From: Clitoria ternatea
Taxonomy: Eukaryota > Streptophyta > Magnoliopsida > Fabales > Fabaceae
DNA: 64,000 nt
Assembly: GCA_037962975.1 (NCBI GenBank)
Contig: CM075670.1
Coordinates: 85,439,501-85,503,500 of the forward strand
Direction of reading: 5' to 3'
The notes beneath the pieces are model-generated. The model saw only the letters and a list, made by a program, of their open reading frames with translations. It made no database searches and was not told where the DNA came from. The position numbers and the translations under genes are program-made. This document shows positions 44,876 through 57,775 of the stretch, in pieces. The first letter of the stretch is position 1, and every line of letters starts with the position of its first letter.

Positions 44876-45895
44876 CTTAGAGAGTCAAGCCAGTCAATTT
44901 GATAGCGCATGTTTTAATTTGCATATTAATTATTTAACTTCTTCCTTTATTTTATTCCCTTGTCAATGTTTAGTTTCTGTTTTGTTTGTATTCAATTATT
45001 TATGTTCTGTAAATATCTGTGTGATCATTGAACCCTAGGGTAGTCGACTTTATTTTGTTGCTCTGTGTTCGTTCTATGTGCAGGGTGAGTAAGGTACGGG
45101 TATTGAATGCCTCTTTCACACACTACACTCACAATTTGCACACACTTTTGAGTGGGACCCTATACCCGGGCCCAAATAAAACTTAAGATTAGGGGAGGTT
45201 GATAGCGGAGCCATTTGGGATGTACTTCCTGTCTGGTTACCGTGAGAATCTCAGCTAGAGTTCGACTTATTCATGGTGCTCACACTTAGTATACTTCTTA
45301 CTATTTGTGATCAACATCATGAATAGGATCTTGGCTCTAGTGACCTTTAGAAGTTTTAGAACAAGCCACCTAATGCAAGGTATCACTGATAGATGAACCT
45401 TAGAACCATTAGGAGACCTCCAGAAAAACCCACCTTAAGGCACAAAGGGGCAAACTTTACTTCTACCTTTTCTCATTCTCACTTTTCCTTCTAATCCAAA
45501 ATAGAGGATTACTTGCCCGTTTAGTGAATTACTTTTTTCAAAAAAAATGACATACTTTTAACTAGTGATTCTTTAAGGGGCAAATAGTTCTTTCTCTTTG
45601 TGCACAAGTCTTTGGGATTTGAGTTACGGATGTTTTGAATCAAAAAAGGGGTAAAAAAAATCAAAAAAAAAAATCAAATTTTTTTTTGACAATGATCAGA
45701 AAATCCGTAGCTCACATGACCTTTGATTTGTCATAAGTTTTGTCAAATCGAAACTTCCCTGAATACAAAAATATTTTCAAAGTTACTAGAGGAGTATCGA
45801 TTTGCACAACATGTCAGTACTAGTGACTGATTTTCTCATTTTCATGTTCTCGCAGGAAGCTATCAAGAGCTTAGCCAGCACCTCTGAGTGAAAGT
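44876..45895 (+). other. Untranslated leader of element C
   Basis: About 1 kb between PBS and ORF1 with no supported gene. It contains A-rich runs near 45645-45690. Long leaders are usual in Ogre-type elements. Confidence 0.6.
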
Positions 45896-47827
45896 ATGGA
45901 AATTAACATGAGATCGGATAGTTGTGGTACAAATATACCTGAGTTAAAAAAATTACTGCATGTCAAGGCTAGGAAGGTCAATACAACCAGTCTGCAAGCA
46001 TTAGGCAAGAAATTGGATATGAATCAGAAAATGTTTTTTTCAAGGAGATATGGGAGGATCCTAAAGTTGCTAGAAGTGGAAGTACAAGTCGAAGCAATTA
46101 CTGCTTTGATTCAGTTTTATGACTCACCTCTTCGTTGTTTCACTTTCCAAGACTTTCAATTAGCTCCGTCTGTTGAGGAGTTCGAACAGATTCTGGGTAT
46201 GCCACTAGAGGGGCAAATGCCTTACCGCCACCTTGGACGCCATGCGAATGTTCTTACCATTGCTGATATCCTAAGGATTAATCCGGAAGTCTTAAGAAGT
46301 AAGCAGCTAAATAGAAATCAAGTCCTGGGGTTTGATCGGGAATATTTTGAGAGGCACATGCACTTGCTGGCTGAGAAGGGAGATTGGGAAGCCTTCATGG
46401 ATACTTTGGCTTTAACCATTTATGGTGTTATCTTGTTCCCCAACATTGACAATTACATAGATTATGATGCCATTGGCATTTTCCTTGCCCGTAAATTCAA
46501 GTCTGAAAATCCCGTCACTGCTATCTTGGCAAATATATATTACACCATGGACTTCTGTTCTACACAAGGTGGAAAAAGAATCATTTGTTGTCTACCAGCT
46601 TTGTATGTGTGGCTCACGTCACATGTTTTCCACCAAGTCGGCAAAGTTGAATGTCCTATTTCTGATTTGAAATTATGCCAGTTAGTAACAAAAAACGGGC
46701 GTGAATGGGCCAATCACTTGACGGGGCTCACAGCTGACAAAGTAAGGTGGTATCCACAATGGTTGAAGGTTGACACCATTATTCATCATTGTGGAAGCTA
46801 CCCGAATGTTCCTCTTATGGGCACACAAGGATGCATTAACTACAACCCTGTCATAGCCAAACGGCAGTTAGCTTATCCATTGCTTGGGCCACCTGATGAA
46901 GAATCACTCATTCCTTTTGTCCTTCGCTACTCAAAAGGAGATTGTACCTCTGCTATTCGGGATATAGCAAATGCGTGGAAGATGGTCCATAGGCAAGGAA
47001 AGGAACTAGGAGCTCGAAGCCATGCCGTGAAGGACGAATACTACCAATGGATCCTGAATAGAGTTTCCATTGTTAAGCTGCCTTTCAAAAGTCCCTCCCA
47101 TCTCCCGACAAGAATACCTGTTCCCTCACCTACTCTTGAAGAGGAAGCCTTGAAAGCCAAGATAGAAGAGTTAATAGTAAAAAATAAGAAGCTGAAGGAA
47201 GACTTGTTAAAATCTCAACAAGAATGTGCCCTTCAAAAAAGGGAGAACTCAGAAAGTAAGCGAACCATCAAAGAGATTGGAAAGAAGCGGAAAGTTGAAA
47301 GAGATTACTTGAGGAAGCAAAGTCAATGCCTCCGAACAGCTAATACTCAACTGAGGATGAAGAGCAAGCAAAGGGATACTATGTTGGCTGACAAGCAACT
47401 CTTGAGGGATATGTTGGAAAAAGCCAAAGAGAATGAGCAAATTTCCTTGGTACAAAAAGAGCTCCTACAATTGCAAGTTGGTCAATTAGAGCATCAGCTT
47501 AATGAGGTGGTAGAAGCTTGCCAGCGAGAGATAAACGGCGAGCGACAGCACGCGATTGATACTGAGCAAGAATGTCGTGAAGCTATCCGTGTTTTGAAAG
47601 CTGAAATAACATAACAAGATGAAGTTATTCATTCATGGATGAATCGCTTCGCCCACTTGGCACATTTGGCTAATGGAGTCCTCGAAGACCTCCCACTCCT
47701 ACTTAAGCAAGCTGAGGGGATGGTTAACCCTCTTAGTACCCCAAAAGAAATTGTAAACTTCCTTGATTATTGTAAGGAAAGGATTTGTAAAATGAGGGAC
47801 ATGATTGCCCGAGCTAGGAATGGCTGA
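45896..47827 (+). pseudogene. Element C ORF1 (Ogre-type extra ORF)
   Basis: Starts at ATG 45896 (MEINMRSDSCG). 572 codons are open to TAA 47612-47614, and the same frame continues for another 71 codons to 47827, so the stop looks like a lesion or a read-through point. The N-terminal 400 residues form a globular domain (FYDSPLRCFTFQDFQLAP, VEEFEQILGMPL, GKRIICCLPALYVWLTSHVF) seen in the ORF1 of Ogre elements and in related plant proteins. The C-terminal part (about residues 415-570) is K/E/Q-rich and probably a long coiled coil. Its role in the element is unknown. It lies upstream of gag in another frame. Confidence 0.82.
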
Positions 47828-48119
47828 TTTACTTTTCTTGCATAAATGTACTTTGAAATTCAGAAAGAAGGATTCTTTTGTCTCCACAACCATCTCATGT
47901 TAATTTCCATTTATCACATACTTATTACTCTTGAATGTGACGTTCTGAGGAATGGTTGGAGGTTACTGGCCGAGTTCCGCGATAACTTTGTGCACCATAC
48001 TGTTTATTTTTCGTTTACTATTTTTATTTAATGCTTTCTTTTTTAACAATTTCGTGTTTTCACTTACAATAGACATTACGGGTAAACATCCTTATTCGAC
48101 TCGACTCCAAACGAGACTC
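47828..48119 (+). other. Spacer between ORF1 and gag of element C
   Basis: Short AT-rich stretch ending in a pyrimidine-rich ttttcacttacaatag at 48057-48072 that could act as a 3' splice site for gag. The frame stays open upstream of the gag ATG, but the hydrophobic residues there look like translated spacer. Confidence 0.45.
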
Positions 48120-50222
48120 ATGGCCGAAGCAGAAATCAGGGATGAAGATTTCAGAAACGAGTTCAATCAGCTGAAAGAACAAGTAGCCGAATTGACCAAG
48201 CTTCTGGAAAAGAGAATCACAGAAGGGGTTTCCTCTGCAGGTATTGAGAACAATCAACAGCAGCCTGCCACTGTACCACTCCCCCTTGGTTCCGACCCAG
48301 CAAGAACCCAAGTACCAAACACAATGACACCCCCTGTCACCATTCATGTTGGAAGATCTAACCCTGTCATTGAGACCCAGTCACCTTACGGCCAGTCTTA
48401 TGCACAGCATACATTTGTCGGCCCTGACGGCAACCCAGTACCTTTTCCACTTTATGGCCTTCCACCAGGATACTATCCCCCGCTCGCTAACCAAGACGCC
48501 CATGACCAGCAAGCCATGAATCCTCACACTTCATACCCTACCCAGCCAAATATACCATCACTCCACCAAACCCAAAACACACAAGCCCTTGACCCACAAA
48601 TTTACCAAGCCCAAAACACGCAAGCCCATGACCCACAAATTCACCAAACTCAGAATATACAAGCCCCGATGACCCAGCTGACCTACAACACACAAGCCCA
48701 AAATACACAAGCCCAGGTGACTCAACCGAGTTATGTTGCACAGACTATGGCCCAACCCCAAGGCCCTTCACCAAATACAAGCCTAACAAACCAGTCCCAT
48801 GCTTTGGCTCAGTTCAACCAGCCACTCGGTTATCCGTATGGATATGGAACCCCCTATGGGACCAATTTCCAAGATGCAACCCGTATGGTCGCAGCTCCTC
48901 GAAAGGAAAAGATAGAAATCTTAGAAGAGCGTTTGAGGATGATGGAAGGCTCTGGAGGTTTTGGACTAATAGATGCTTCGGAGCTATGTTTAGTCACAGA
49001 TGTTGTCCTCCCACCCAAATTCAAGATGCCAGACTTTGATAAGTATCGGGGAATGACTTGTCCAAAGAACCATCTCACGATGTACTGTCGAAAGATGGCG
49101 TCTTACTCTTCTAATGACCAACTCTTGATCCATTGCTTCCAGGATAGTCTAGCAGGGGCCGCTCTTACATGGTATGCTCACCTTGATCGGAACCATATCC
49201 GTTGTTGGAAGGACCTGGCAGATGCCTTCCTTAGACAATACAAGTATAACATGGATATGGCACCCAACAGGGTTCATTTACAAAACATGATGAAAAAGGA
49301 CAGTAAAACATTCAAGGAATATGCCCAACGATGGAGAGAGATAGCGGCACAAGTGGATCCCTCATTGTCGGAAAAAGAAATAGTCGCGATGGTTATTGAT
49401 ACGCTCCCATCACCTTTCTACGGCAAGATGATTGGTAGTGTTTCATCCAACTTCTCCGACATTGTGACTATCGGGGAAAGAGTGGAAAGCGGAATACGAA
49501 CAGGAAAGATCATTCAGGGCTCATCTGGGGCAAGCATGACAAGAAGGCCGGTGCCTGGGAAAAGGGATGGAGAAACTAATTCCATCTCTTCTAATCAAAA
49601 GACACCTTCGCCAAGACCATTCTTTCCTACTATGATTCAAGCTCCCAATCCTTATGTGGCCGCTACCACTCAGAGCCCGACAGCTTATACTCCCCACTTC
49701 CGTCCACCCATGGTAAGAGCGCGAGTACCACAACCCGTGCCATACCATCACCCACAACAAATGACTCGACCACCCAATCATAATCCAAACACAAGAAATT
49801 CCAACAATGAACGCTCCCCTGTGCAGTTCGATCCAATTCCTATAACATACACCGAACTTTTTCCAATCCTCGTTCAGAAAGGTCTGGTAGCTCCATCCCC
49901 TATGAGGCCATTGCAACCTCCTTACCCAAGGGGATATGACCCAAACGCTCATTGTGATTACCATGCTGGGGCACCAGGGCATTCCACAGAAAATTGCCTG
50001 GCTTTGAAGTATAAAGTAAGGGATTTGATCAAAGCCGACTGGATTAGCTTTAAGGAAGGTAGCCCAAATGTTGCCACAAATCCCCTGCCCAACCATGGAA
50101 ATTCAGAGGTCAACGCTTTAGAAAATGATGAGGAGTGCGTTAAGAATGTTGCTGACATAAGAATGCCATTGAGGGTAATTCATTCCCTTTTGCTTGAAAG
50201 GGGGTTAATTGAAGGAACCTAG
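48120..50222 (+). pseudogene. Element C gag
   Basis: I chose ATG 48120 (MAEAEIRDEDFRNEF), since the open frame upstream lacks family features. An N-terminal coiled coil (FNQLKEQVAELTKLLEKRI) is followed by a long Q/P/N-rich segment with repeated TQ(A/N) words. The Gag core follows (HCFQDSLAGAALTWYAHLD, WKDLADAFLRQYKYN, SKTFKEYAQRWREIAAQVDP), then a degenerate zinc knuckle (CDYHAGAPGHSTENC). It ends at in-frame TAG 50220-50222; the same frame continues into the protease region, so this is probably a nonsense lesion in a gag-pro fusion. Confidence 0.92.
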
Positions 50223-51895
50223 AGTGAGAAACATGATTGCGAACAGACTGCCGAACATCAAGGTTTCTGTGAGATCCTTCAAAGTCTTATGGACAGCTAT
50301 ATTGTGCAGGTCTGTAAACGCCATGGAGATGAGGTCAACATGATCGAGGAACAAACAGGGGCACGGATCCCTAAGCCCTTGACAATTTTTTACACCAGAA
50401 ATCCCCAAGTAGCTCCTGTTCCTGTACAACCAACCATCACTATTCAAGCACCCACCCCGTTTGCATTCAAAGATTCTCGGGCTGTCCCTTGGAAGTACAA
50501 CGCAGATGTGATCGTTGCAAGCCCGGCAACAGGTGACCCGTCTCCTTCGTCCGTCACAAATATTGTAGGGGTAGGAGGTATAACCCGAAGTGGAAGAGTA
50601 TACACCCCTCCAGAGCCGAAGAGGGATCAGGTTACCAGAAATGCCAAGGTGGACAAAGAAGGGGCCAATGGCGAGATCAAAAGGGCCGTGACTGATGAAG
50701 AAGCCCATGAATTCTTAAGGTTTATTCGCCAGAGCGAATATCAAGTGCTTGACCAACTGACCCATACTCCTACAAAAATTTCTTTGTTATCATTGCTGAT
50801 GAACTCTGAGCCACATAGGAAGATGTTGATGAAGGTCCTGAATGAGGCTCATGTCAGTCATGACATTCCCGTTGATAAGTTTCAAGGAATAGTAGGGCAC
50901 ATTGTTGCAGATAACTATTTGACCTTCACTGATGACGAAATACCAACAGAGGGGATTGGGCATAACAAGGCTCTCCATATCTCCGTAAAATGCCGAGATT
51001 ACATCTTAGCAAAAGTACTTATTGACAATGGGTCGTCCCTCAATGTCATGCCAAAGTCTACATTGGCCAAATTACCATTTGATGGGACTTTTATGAAGCT
51101 AAGTGCCACGATAGTACGAGCTTTTGATGGAACTCGGAGGGAGGTTATGGGTGAGATTGAGCTGCCCATATAGGTTGGGCCGTGCACGTTCCAGGTCCTT
51201 TTTCAAGTCATGGATATCTCGCCTGCCTATAGTTGTTTGTTAGGCAGGCCGTGGATCCATTCTGCTGGAGTGGTGCCTTCTACCCTGCACCAAAAATTAA
51301 AATTCATAGTTGACAACAAACTGATAATTGTTTCTGGTGAGGAAGACCTTCTGGTCAGCAAACCTCTGTCAACCCCTTACATCGAGGTAGCAGAAGAGGC
51401 CCTTGAAACTTCTTTCCAAGCATTAGAGATAGCAAACGCTACCTATGTGGGGGAAGGAGCCACAATAGCAAAAGCTTGCATGCCAAGTGCATATTTAATG
51501 ATGGCAAAGATTATGCTACGTGGAGGGTATGAACCTGGAAGAGGGCTAGGACGTGCTTTGAATGGAGAAATAGAACCAATACGCCTGCTTGATAACAGAA
51601 ATGGTTTTGGGTTAGGATACCGGCCCACGGCTACCGATAGAAAAAGGGTAGAAGAAGCGAAGAGGGAAAAAAGGGTTGCTCGTCTCACCGGCAGAGATCC
51701 TCATACCGCAAGAGTCCCCATCTGTGATCTCTACCAGAGCTTTCGGAGTGCCGGACTAATGCCTCCAGACCAAGTCGCTGTCATTGAAGAAAACCCTTGT
51801 GATAGCGTTGATTTTGTGATTGCTTGTCCACCAGGCCAAGAGCTTGATAACTGGGAGGCCATCGAGTTCCCCACGACTTTGAATGTTTTGCCAAA
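50223..51895 (+). pseudogene. Element C protease and G-patch region (first exon of gag-pro-pol)
   Basis: Same frame as gag. An acidic/basic linker is followed by a retropepsin-like domain with KVLIDNGSSLNVMPKSTLAK, the D-N-G-S variant usual in Ogre elements. TAG 51171-51173 cuts it just before VGPCTFQVL; the second part has SCLLGRPWIHSAGVVP. A G-patch follows (LRGGYEPGRGLGRALNGE, then GFGLGYRPT), an RNA-binding motif found fused to pol in several retroelements. The frame ends at a stop three bases into the intron, with the donor at 51896. Confidence 0.9.
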
Positions 51896-52123
51896 GTAAT
51901 TTGTTTATGCTTTAAGTACTTATTCGTCCCTCTGCTCTGCCTAAAGCTTTGGGACCCTTCCATGTAATAAAGGCGAAAGAAACTTGTTTTTATCATTTTC
52001 ATCAATAAACGCGTATCGTAATTCAAAAAAAAAACTCTTCGTGTACCCCTTATCCTTGTTTTAAGCCCTTCTTTTTACTCGCTTGTTCTTTCTTTTTATT
52101 TGCCATATCACACTAAATTGCAG
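51896..52123 (+). other. Ogre-type intron between G-patch and RT
   Basis: A 228-bp AT-rich segment with donor AA|GTAATT and acceptor TTGCAG|ATCC. Removing it joins the two open frames in phase (AA plus A completes a Lys codon), and unspliced RNA terminates at TAA 51897-51899. An intron at this place is a known trait of Ogre elements; here it is inferred from sites and frame. Confidence 0.82.
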
Positions 52124-55100
52124 ATCCGAAAGTGACTCCCTTGAGGAAAGTGAGGTCGCAACCCCGTTTCCCGACTTCGATCACCTAGTTGATTACGCTG
52201 ATGAGGAAGGTGAGGAAGATTGTGAACCACCGCCTGAAATGACAAGGTTGTTAGAGCAAGAGGATGAAGGGATTCAACCCTACCTAGACATAGTCGAGGT
52301 CATTAATTTGGGGAATGAAGAAAATAAGAAGGAAGTCAAGATCGGCACCACCCTAAACAGAGAACAAAGAGAAGATTTAATCAAGTTGTTAAGGGAATTT
52401 TGTGATGTCTTTGCCTGGTCTTATCAAGATATGCCTGGGCTCGATGCTAGCATTGTCGAGCATAAACTACCCTTGAAACCTGAATGCCCACCAATAAAGT
52501 AGAAATTACGCCGAATGAAGCCAGAAATGCTTTTAAAGATCAAAGAGGAGGTTAAGAAGCAATTTGATGCTGGCTTTCTAGCTGTGTCAAAATACCCTCA
52601 GTGGGTAGCCAACATTGTCCCTGTCCCTAAAAAGGATGGAAAGGTACGGATGTGTGTGGACTACCGAGATTTGAATAGGGCTAGTCCCAAAGATGATTTT
52701 CCCCTACCACAGATCGATGTTTTGGTTGATAATACAGCCCGGCATTCCATTTTCTCCTTCATGGATGGTTTCTCGGGGTATAATCAAATTAAGATGGCAC
52801 CTGAAGACATGGAGAAGACCACGTTTATCACTCTATGGGGTACATTTTGTTATAAGGTGATGTCCTTTGGGTTGAAAAATGCTGGGGCAACTTATCAGAG
52901 AGCAATGGTGACTCTTTTCCATGATATAATGCACAAGGAAATAGAAGTCTATGTGGATGACATCATTGCCAAGTCTAGAACAGATGAAGAGCACATTAGC
53001 GATCTAAGGAAGCTTTTTGAACGTTTGAGAAAGTTCAAGCTTAGATTGAACCCCGCCAAGTGCACTTTCGGTGCAAGGTCGGGCAAGCTGCTAGGATTTA
53101 TAGTAAGTGAAAGGGGGATAGAGGTTGATCCCGACAAAGTTAAGGCGATTCTCGAGATGCCTCCTCCCCGTACAGAAAGAGAGGTCCGAGGATTTTTGGG
53201 AAGGCTCAATTATATCGCCAGATTTATTTCACAATTGACGGCAACTTGTGAACCCATCTTCAAGTTACTCCGCAAGAATCAACCAGGGCGATGGGATGAG
53301 AATTGTCAAGCAGCTTTCGAAAAGATTAAGCAGTACCTACAAGAACCACTAATTTTGGTGCCCCCAACCCCGGGAAGGCCACTTATATTGTATCTTACTG
53401 TATTGAATGAATCCATGGGCTGCGTATTGGGACAACACGATGAAACTGGAAAGAAGGAACATGCTATCTACTACTTGAGCAAGAAGTTCACTGATTGTGA
53501 AATGAGGTACTCCGCTTTAGAGCGGACTTGTTGTGCGTTAGCATGGGCCGCTAAGCGCCTAAGGCAGTACATGTTGAGTCACACCACTTGGCTAATTTCT
53601 AAGATAGACCCCATCAAGTACATTTTTGAAAAACCTGCTCTAACTGGAAGGATCGCTCGCTGGCAAGTGCTGTTAACTGAGTACGACATAATATATGTCA
53701 CTCAAAAAGCTATAAGAGGAAGTGCCCTGGCTGATTACTTGGCACACCAACCCATTAATGATTATCAGCCGATGCAATTTAACTTTCCAGATGAAGATAT
53801 CATGGCATTATTCAATGAAGAAGGTGGTCAAAAGGAGAAATGGACCCTGAGATTCGATGGAGCTTCTAATGCATTGGGGCACGGAATTGGGGCTATCTTG
53901 ATTTCACCCGATAAGGAATTTATCCCTATCTGCGCCAGATTGTGTTTTGACTGTACCAACAATATTGCTGAATACGAGGCATGCTCATTAGGAATCCAAG
54001 CAGCGTTGGATGCAAAAGTAAAGTTGTTAGAAGTTTATGGGGACTCTACTTTGGTTATTCACCAATTGAAAGGCGAGTGGGAGACTAGGGACAGTAAATT
54101 GATTCCTTATTATGATCACATCAAGGAAATGATCAAGGAGTTTGACGAGATCTCTTTTCATCACGTTCTCCGGGATGACAATCAAATGGCTGATGCTTTA
54201 GCTACCCTTGCCTCAATGTTCAAAGTAAGTAGTGACTACGATATGCCTCTCATCGAAGTAAAGAAGCACTGTGAGCCTGCATACTGTCAAATGATGGAAA
54301 AGGAGTCTGATGGGAAACCTTGGTACCATGATGTTAAGAGATATATCCAGAGTCAAGAATACCCCGAGGGTACTACAGAAAATGATAAGAAGACCCTAAG
54401 GCGACTCGCCATGGGTTTCTTCTTAAATAGGGATGTGCTTTACAAAAGAAACTATGACTCTGTCCTTCTTCGTTGTGTTGATGCTGATGAGGCAAATGAA
54501 ATCATGAAAGATGTTCATGAAGGATCTTTTGGGACTCACGCTAATGGACATGCCATGTCTAGAAAGATTTTGAGGGCTGGTTATTACTGGATGACTATGG
54601 AAGCAGATTGCTTCAAGTATGTCCGAAAATGTCACAAATGTCAGATATACGCTGACCATATTCATGCACCCCCGTTATCCCTAAATGTCTTGACGGCACC
54701 ATGGCCCTTCTCAATGTGGGGCATGGATGTCATTGGACCCATCGAGCCAAAAGCTTCAAACGGTCATCGTTTCATCTTGGTCGCCATCGACTATTTCACC
54801 AAATGGGTAGAAGCAGCTTCATATACCAGTGTAACAAGGAGTATTGTGGTCAAATTCATCAAGCGAGAACTGATATGCCGATATGGCCTACCAAGTCCGA
54901 TCATTACTGACAATGGTACGAATTTGAATAACAAAATGGTGAAGGAACTCTGCGAAAGCTTCAAGATTCACCATTACAATTCCTCTCCTTATCGACCTAA
55001 AATGAATGGGGCGGTTGAGGCGGCCAATAAGAACATCAAGAAGATAGTGCAGAAAATGGTAGTCACCTACAGAGATTGGAGCGAGATGCTCCCTTTCGCT

Positions 55101-55568
55101 CTGCATGGGTATCGCACCTCGGTTCGAACCTCGACAGGGGCAACCCCGTTCTCCCTCGTATATGGAATGGAAGCAGTTTTGCCTTTTGAGGTAGAAATCC
55201 CGTCCCTTCGGGTAATGATGGATGCAAAATTAGAAGAAGCTGAGTGGGTTCAAGCTCGACATGACCAATTAAACTTAATTGATGGAAAAAGATTGACTGC
55301 CCTCTGTCACGGTCAGTTGTATCAGAGGCGTATGAAACGAGCATTCAAGAAGAAAGTACGGCCTCGGCAGTTTCAAGAAGGAGACCTTGTACTCAAGAAA
55401 ATTTTACCAATTCAAAAGGACAATCGAGGCAAATGGACTCCTAATTATGAAGGACCATATGTTGTGAAGAAGGCTTTTTCTGGAGGAGCCTTAATACTCA
55501 CTAATATGGATGGCCAGGATTTGTCAATGCCTGTAAACACAGATGCAGTGAAAAAATACTATGCTTAG
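52124..55568 (+). pseudogene. Element C pol: RT, two RNase H domains, integrase
   Basis: An acidic N-terminal segment and the RT leader (EFCDVFAWSYQDMPGLD) come first. An in-frame TAG at 52500-52502 falls before KLRRMKPEML, a position usually Gln. Then 1,017 codons are open. RT has VPKKDGKVRMCVDYRDLNR and the YVDDIIAKS box; the Gypsy RNase H has ESMGCVLGQHDETG. A second, archaeal-type RNase H follows (LRFDGASNALGHGIGAILIS, NNIAEYEACSLG, DNQMADALATLA). Integrase has the HANGHAMSRK and CHKCQIYAD zinc finger and the DDE core (WGMDVIGPIEP, IITDNGTNLNN, NGAVEAANKNI). No chromodomain is seen, as expected for Tat elements. Confidence 0.95.
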
Positions 55569-57297
55569 GGAGGAGATGCCAGAGCAAATCAAAAAAAAAA
55601 AATAAAATAAAAAAATAAACAAAAAACAAAAAAAACAAAAAAATAAAATATAAAAAAACAAAAAAAACGGAAAAAAGAGAAGAAAAGAAAATTAATGCTC
55701 GCTAAGCTAAAAACCTGAAAAGGCGGCTTAGGAAAAAGTTAGAGTGACCCGGTGAGTCGAAAACCCGAAAAGGGCGGCTCAGGCAAAAGTTAGGGTCAAA
55801 TTTCTGGCAATGCAAATGATCCTCTGGCCCAAAGAAGTACGAGTCCAAGCTCTTGCACGTGAATCACTGTCGAACTTACCTTTCCAAAAGCAAGGTCGAA
55901 GGGTGAACATGAAGTCGTGATAGGGGTTAAGGCTCTCATCAGTCTCAGAGATTCACTGGATGATCCATGAATCTTCCCCATTTTCATTTATTCTGGACCT
56001 ATATGACCTCATTCATTTCATTTACCTTCTTTATTTTTCTTTCTCTGTACTTGTTTAACGTGCATGAATAAAGTTCACCCTCTTCGATACGTGTTATGAA
56101 TTTGGTTGATCTGATAAAAACATGTATTTTAACAAAGTAAAATGGAAGATTGGTAAACATTTAAAGTCGCAAGGGACAAGATGCTTCTGCTACTCGACCT
56201 CATCATAGGTGATCATCGCAGGGACTTGGCCAGACACGCGCTTTGAAGCTATGGTTGCCTCATTTGTTCTACTTCGTCCATGAGTTCTCGTAAGGGTCGC
56301 GGTTTCACAGGACTTACCCGATTTTGAAACTTATCTTTGCGTTACTGACCATTTTTCTGCAGGTTATCTCACAGATAGTCATGCCAGGCACTAACACCCC
56401 AATCAAGCCCTTCAAATCCCTTCCTTGAATCGTCCGAGTTGGCACTTCTCAAAATTCCCTCCTTAAAACGCCAAGGTTGGCACCTTTCAATGTTTTACTC
56501 TTTCATTAGGCACCTTCAAACTCTCATCCTCAATTACTAAAGTCCGTGCCTCTTGAAATATCCTCCCCAGTGAAATCATTCGCCAAAGATGGCACTTCTC
56601 AAGATCTCTCTCCCCAATGAATCCTAAACTTTCCATCAAGAGGCAGTATCTAAACCACCAAATTCTTCCCCAGTGATACTACGCTTCCCAAATAAACTCA
56701 GCTGGGACATCTTCCTGAATTCCTTTTATAACCATTCTCCAAGAATCCTTCAATCATGTCAAACTGGGGCATCTCCCCAAATTTCTTCCTTTCCAGTCAT
56801 GAGGCGTTTCTCCAAACTTTTTTCCAACTTGTCAAACTGAGGCATCTCCCTAGATTCCCCAAAGCTCTTTTAGGTCATGTCAAACTGGGGCATCTTCCCC
56901 AGGTGGTTATCTTTTGTCAACCCAAGGGCGGTACCCCATGCTCCTGGGAAGTTTGAACTGGGACATCACCTCGGGTCTCACTCCGTCAAAAGGAAATGTA
57001 CCCCAAGCCTTTTCAACCGCCCTAACTGGGACATCACCCCAGATTCTTCTCACGGCCTTGAGGTAGTACCCCTAAATCTTCTAATCTTTCCAAAAATTAG
57101 AGTATTCGTCCCAGACCTTTCCCCCATTTCTTCTCTCTCCCAATCAAAAAGCAGTTCCCCGAATCATCCAAGATAGCTTGAACTGAATCATCCCCAGATT
57201 TTCTTTCCTTTAGTAAGCCCATCATGCATCCCCAGTGGACCCCAGACTTTTCTTTCAGTCAAGAAGATGTTTCCTGAGATCCCTTCAATCCCTTCCA
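55569..57297 (+). other. 3' untranslated region of element C with degenerate repeats
   Basis: No gene is seen. An A-rich tract lies at 55590-55690. A duplicated aaaacc(t/c)gaaaagg(g)cggct unit lies at about 55708-55790. From about 56380 a degenerate repeat built on aactgggacatc or aactggggcatcttccc recurs (56700s, 56760, 56830, 56880, 56955, 57020). Confidence 0.7.
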
Positions 57298-57775
57298 TCC
57301 AGTCGCCTATCAAGGCATCCTTTATCTTCCAGCCGCCTATCAAGGCATCCTTTATTTTCCAGCCGCCTATCAAGGCATCCTTTATTTTCCAGCCGCCTAT
57401 CAAGGCATCCTTTATCTTCCAGCCGCCTATCAAGGCATCCTTTATTTTCCAGCAGCCTATCAAGGCATCCTTTATCTTCCAGCCGCCTATCAAGGCATCC
57501 TTTATTTTCCAGCCGCCTATCAAGGCATCCTTTATTTTCTAGTAGCCTATCAAGGCATCCTTTATTTTCCAGTCAACTATCAAGGCATCCTTTACTTTCC
57601 GTTCGCCTATCAAGGCATTTCCAGTCGCCTATCAAGGCATCCTTTACTTTCCGTCCGCCTATTCAGGCACCCTTTACTTTCCTGTCCTCCTATTCAGGCA
57701 CCTTTCACTTTCCTGTCCGCCTATTCAGGCACCCATTTACTTTCCGTTCACCTATGCAGGCACCCTTTACCTTCT
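57298..57775 (+). repeat. 30-bp tandem repeat (minisatellite), about 16 copies
   Basis: The unit contains gcctatcaaggcatccttta and repeats every 30 bp from 57298 to about 57600, then in diverged copies (cctattcaggcaccc form, about 30-31 bp) to about 57775. Both strands stay open by chance because 30 is a multiple of three, so the repetitive peptides are not genes. 3' tandem repeats are common in Ogre/Tat elements. Confidence 0.93.

Noticed and set aside
48538..48761. Two antisense open frames opposite the Q/P-rich part of element C gag
   Set aside because: They are shadows of the low-complexity repeat coding on the plus strand.
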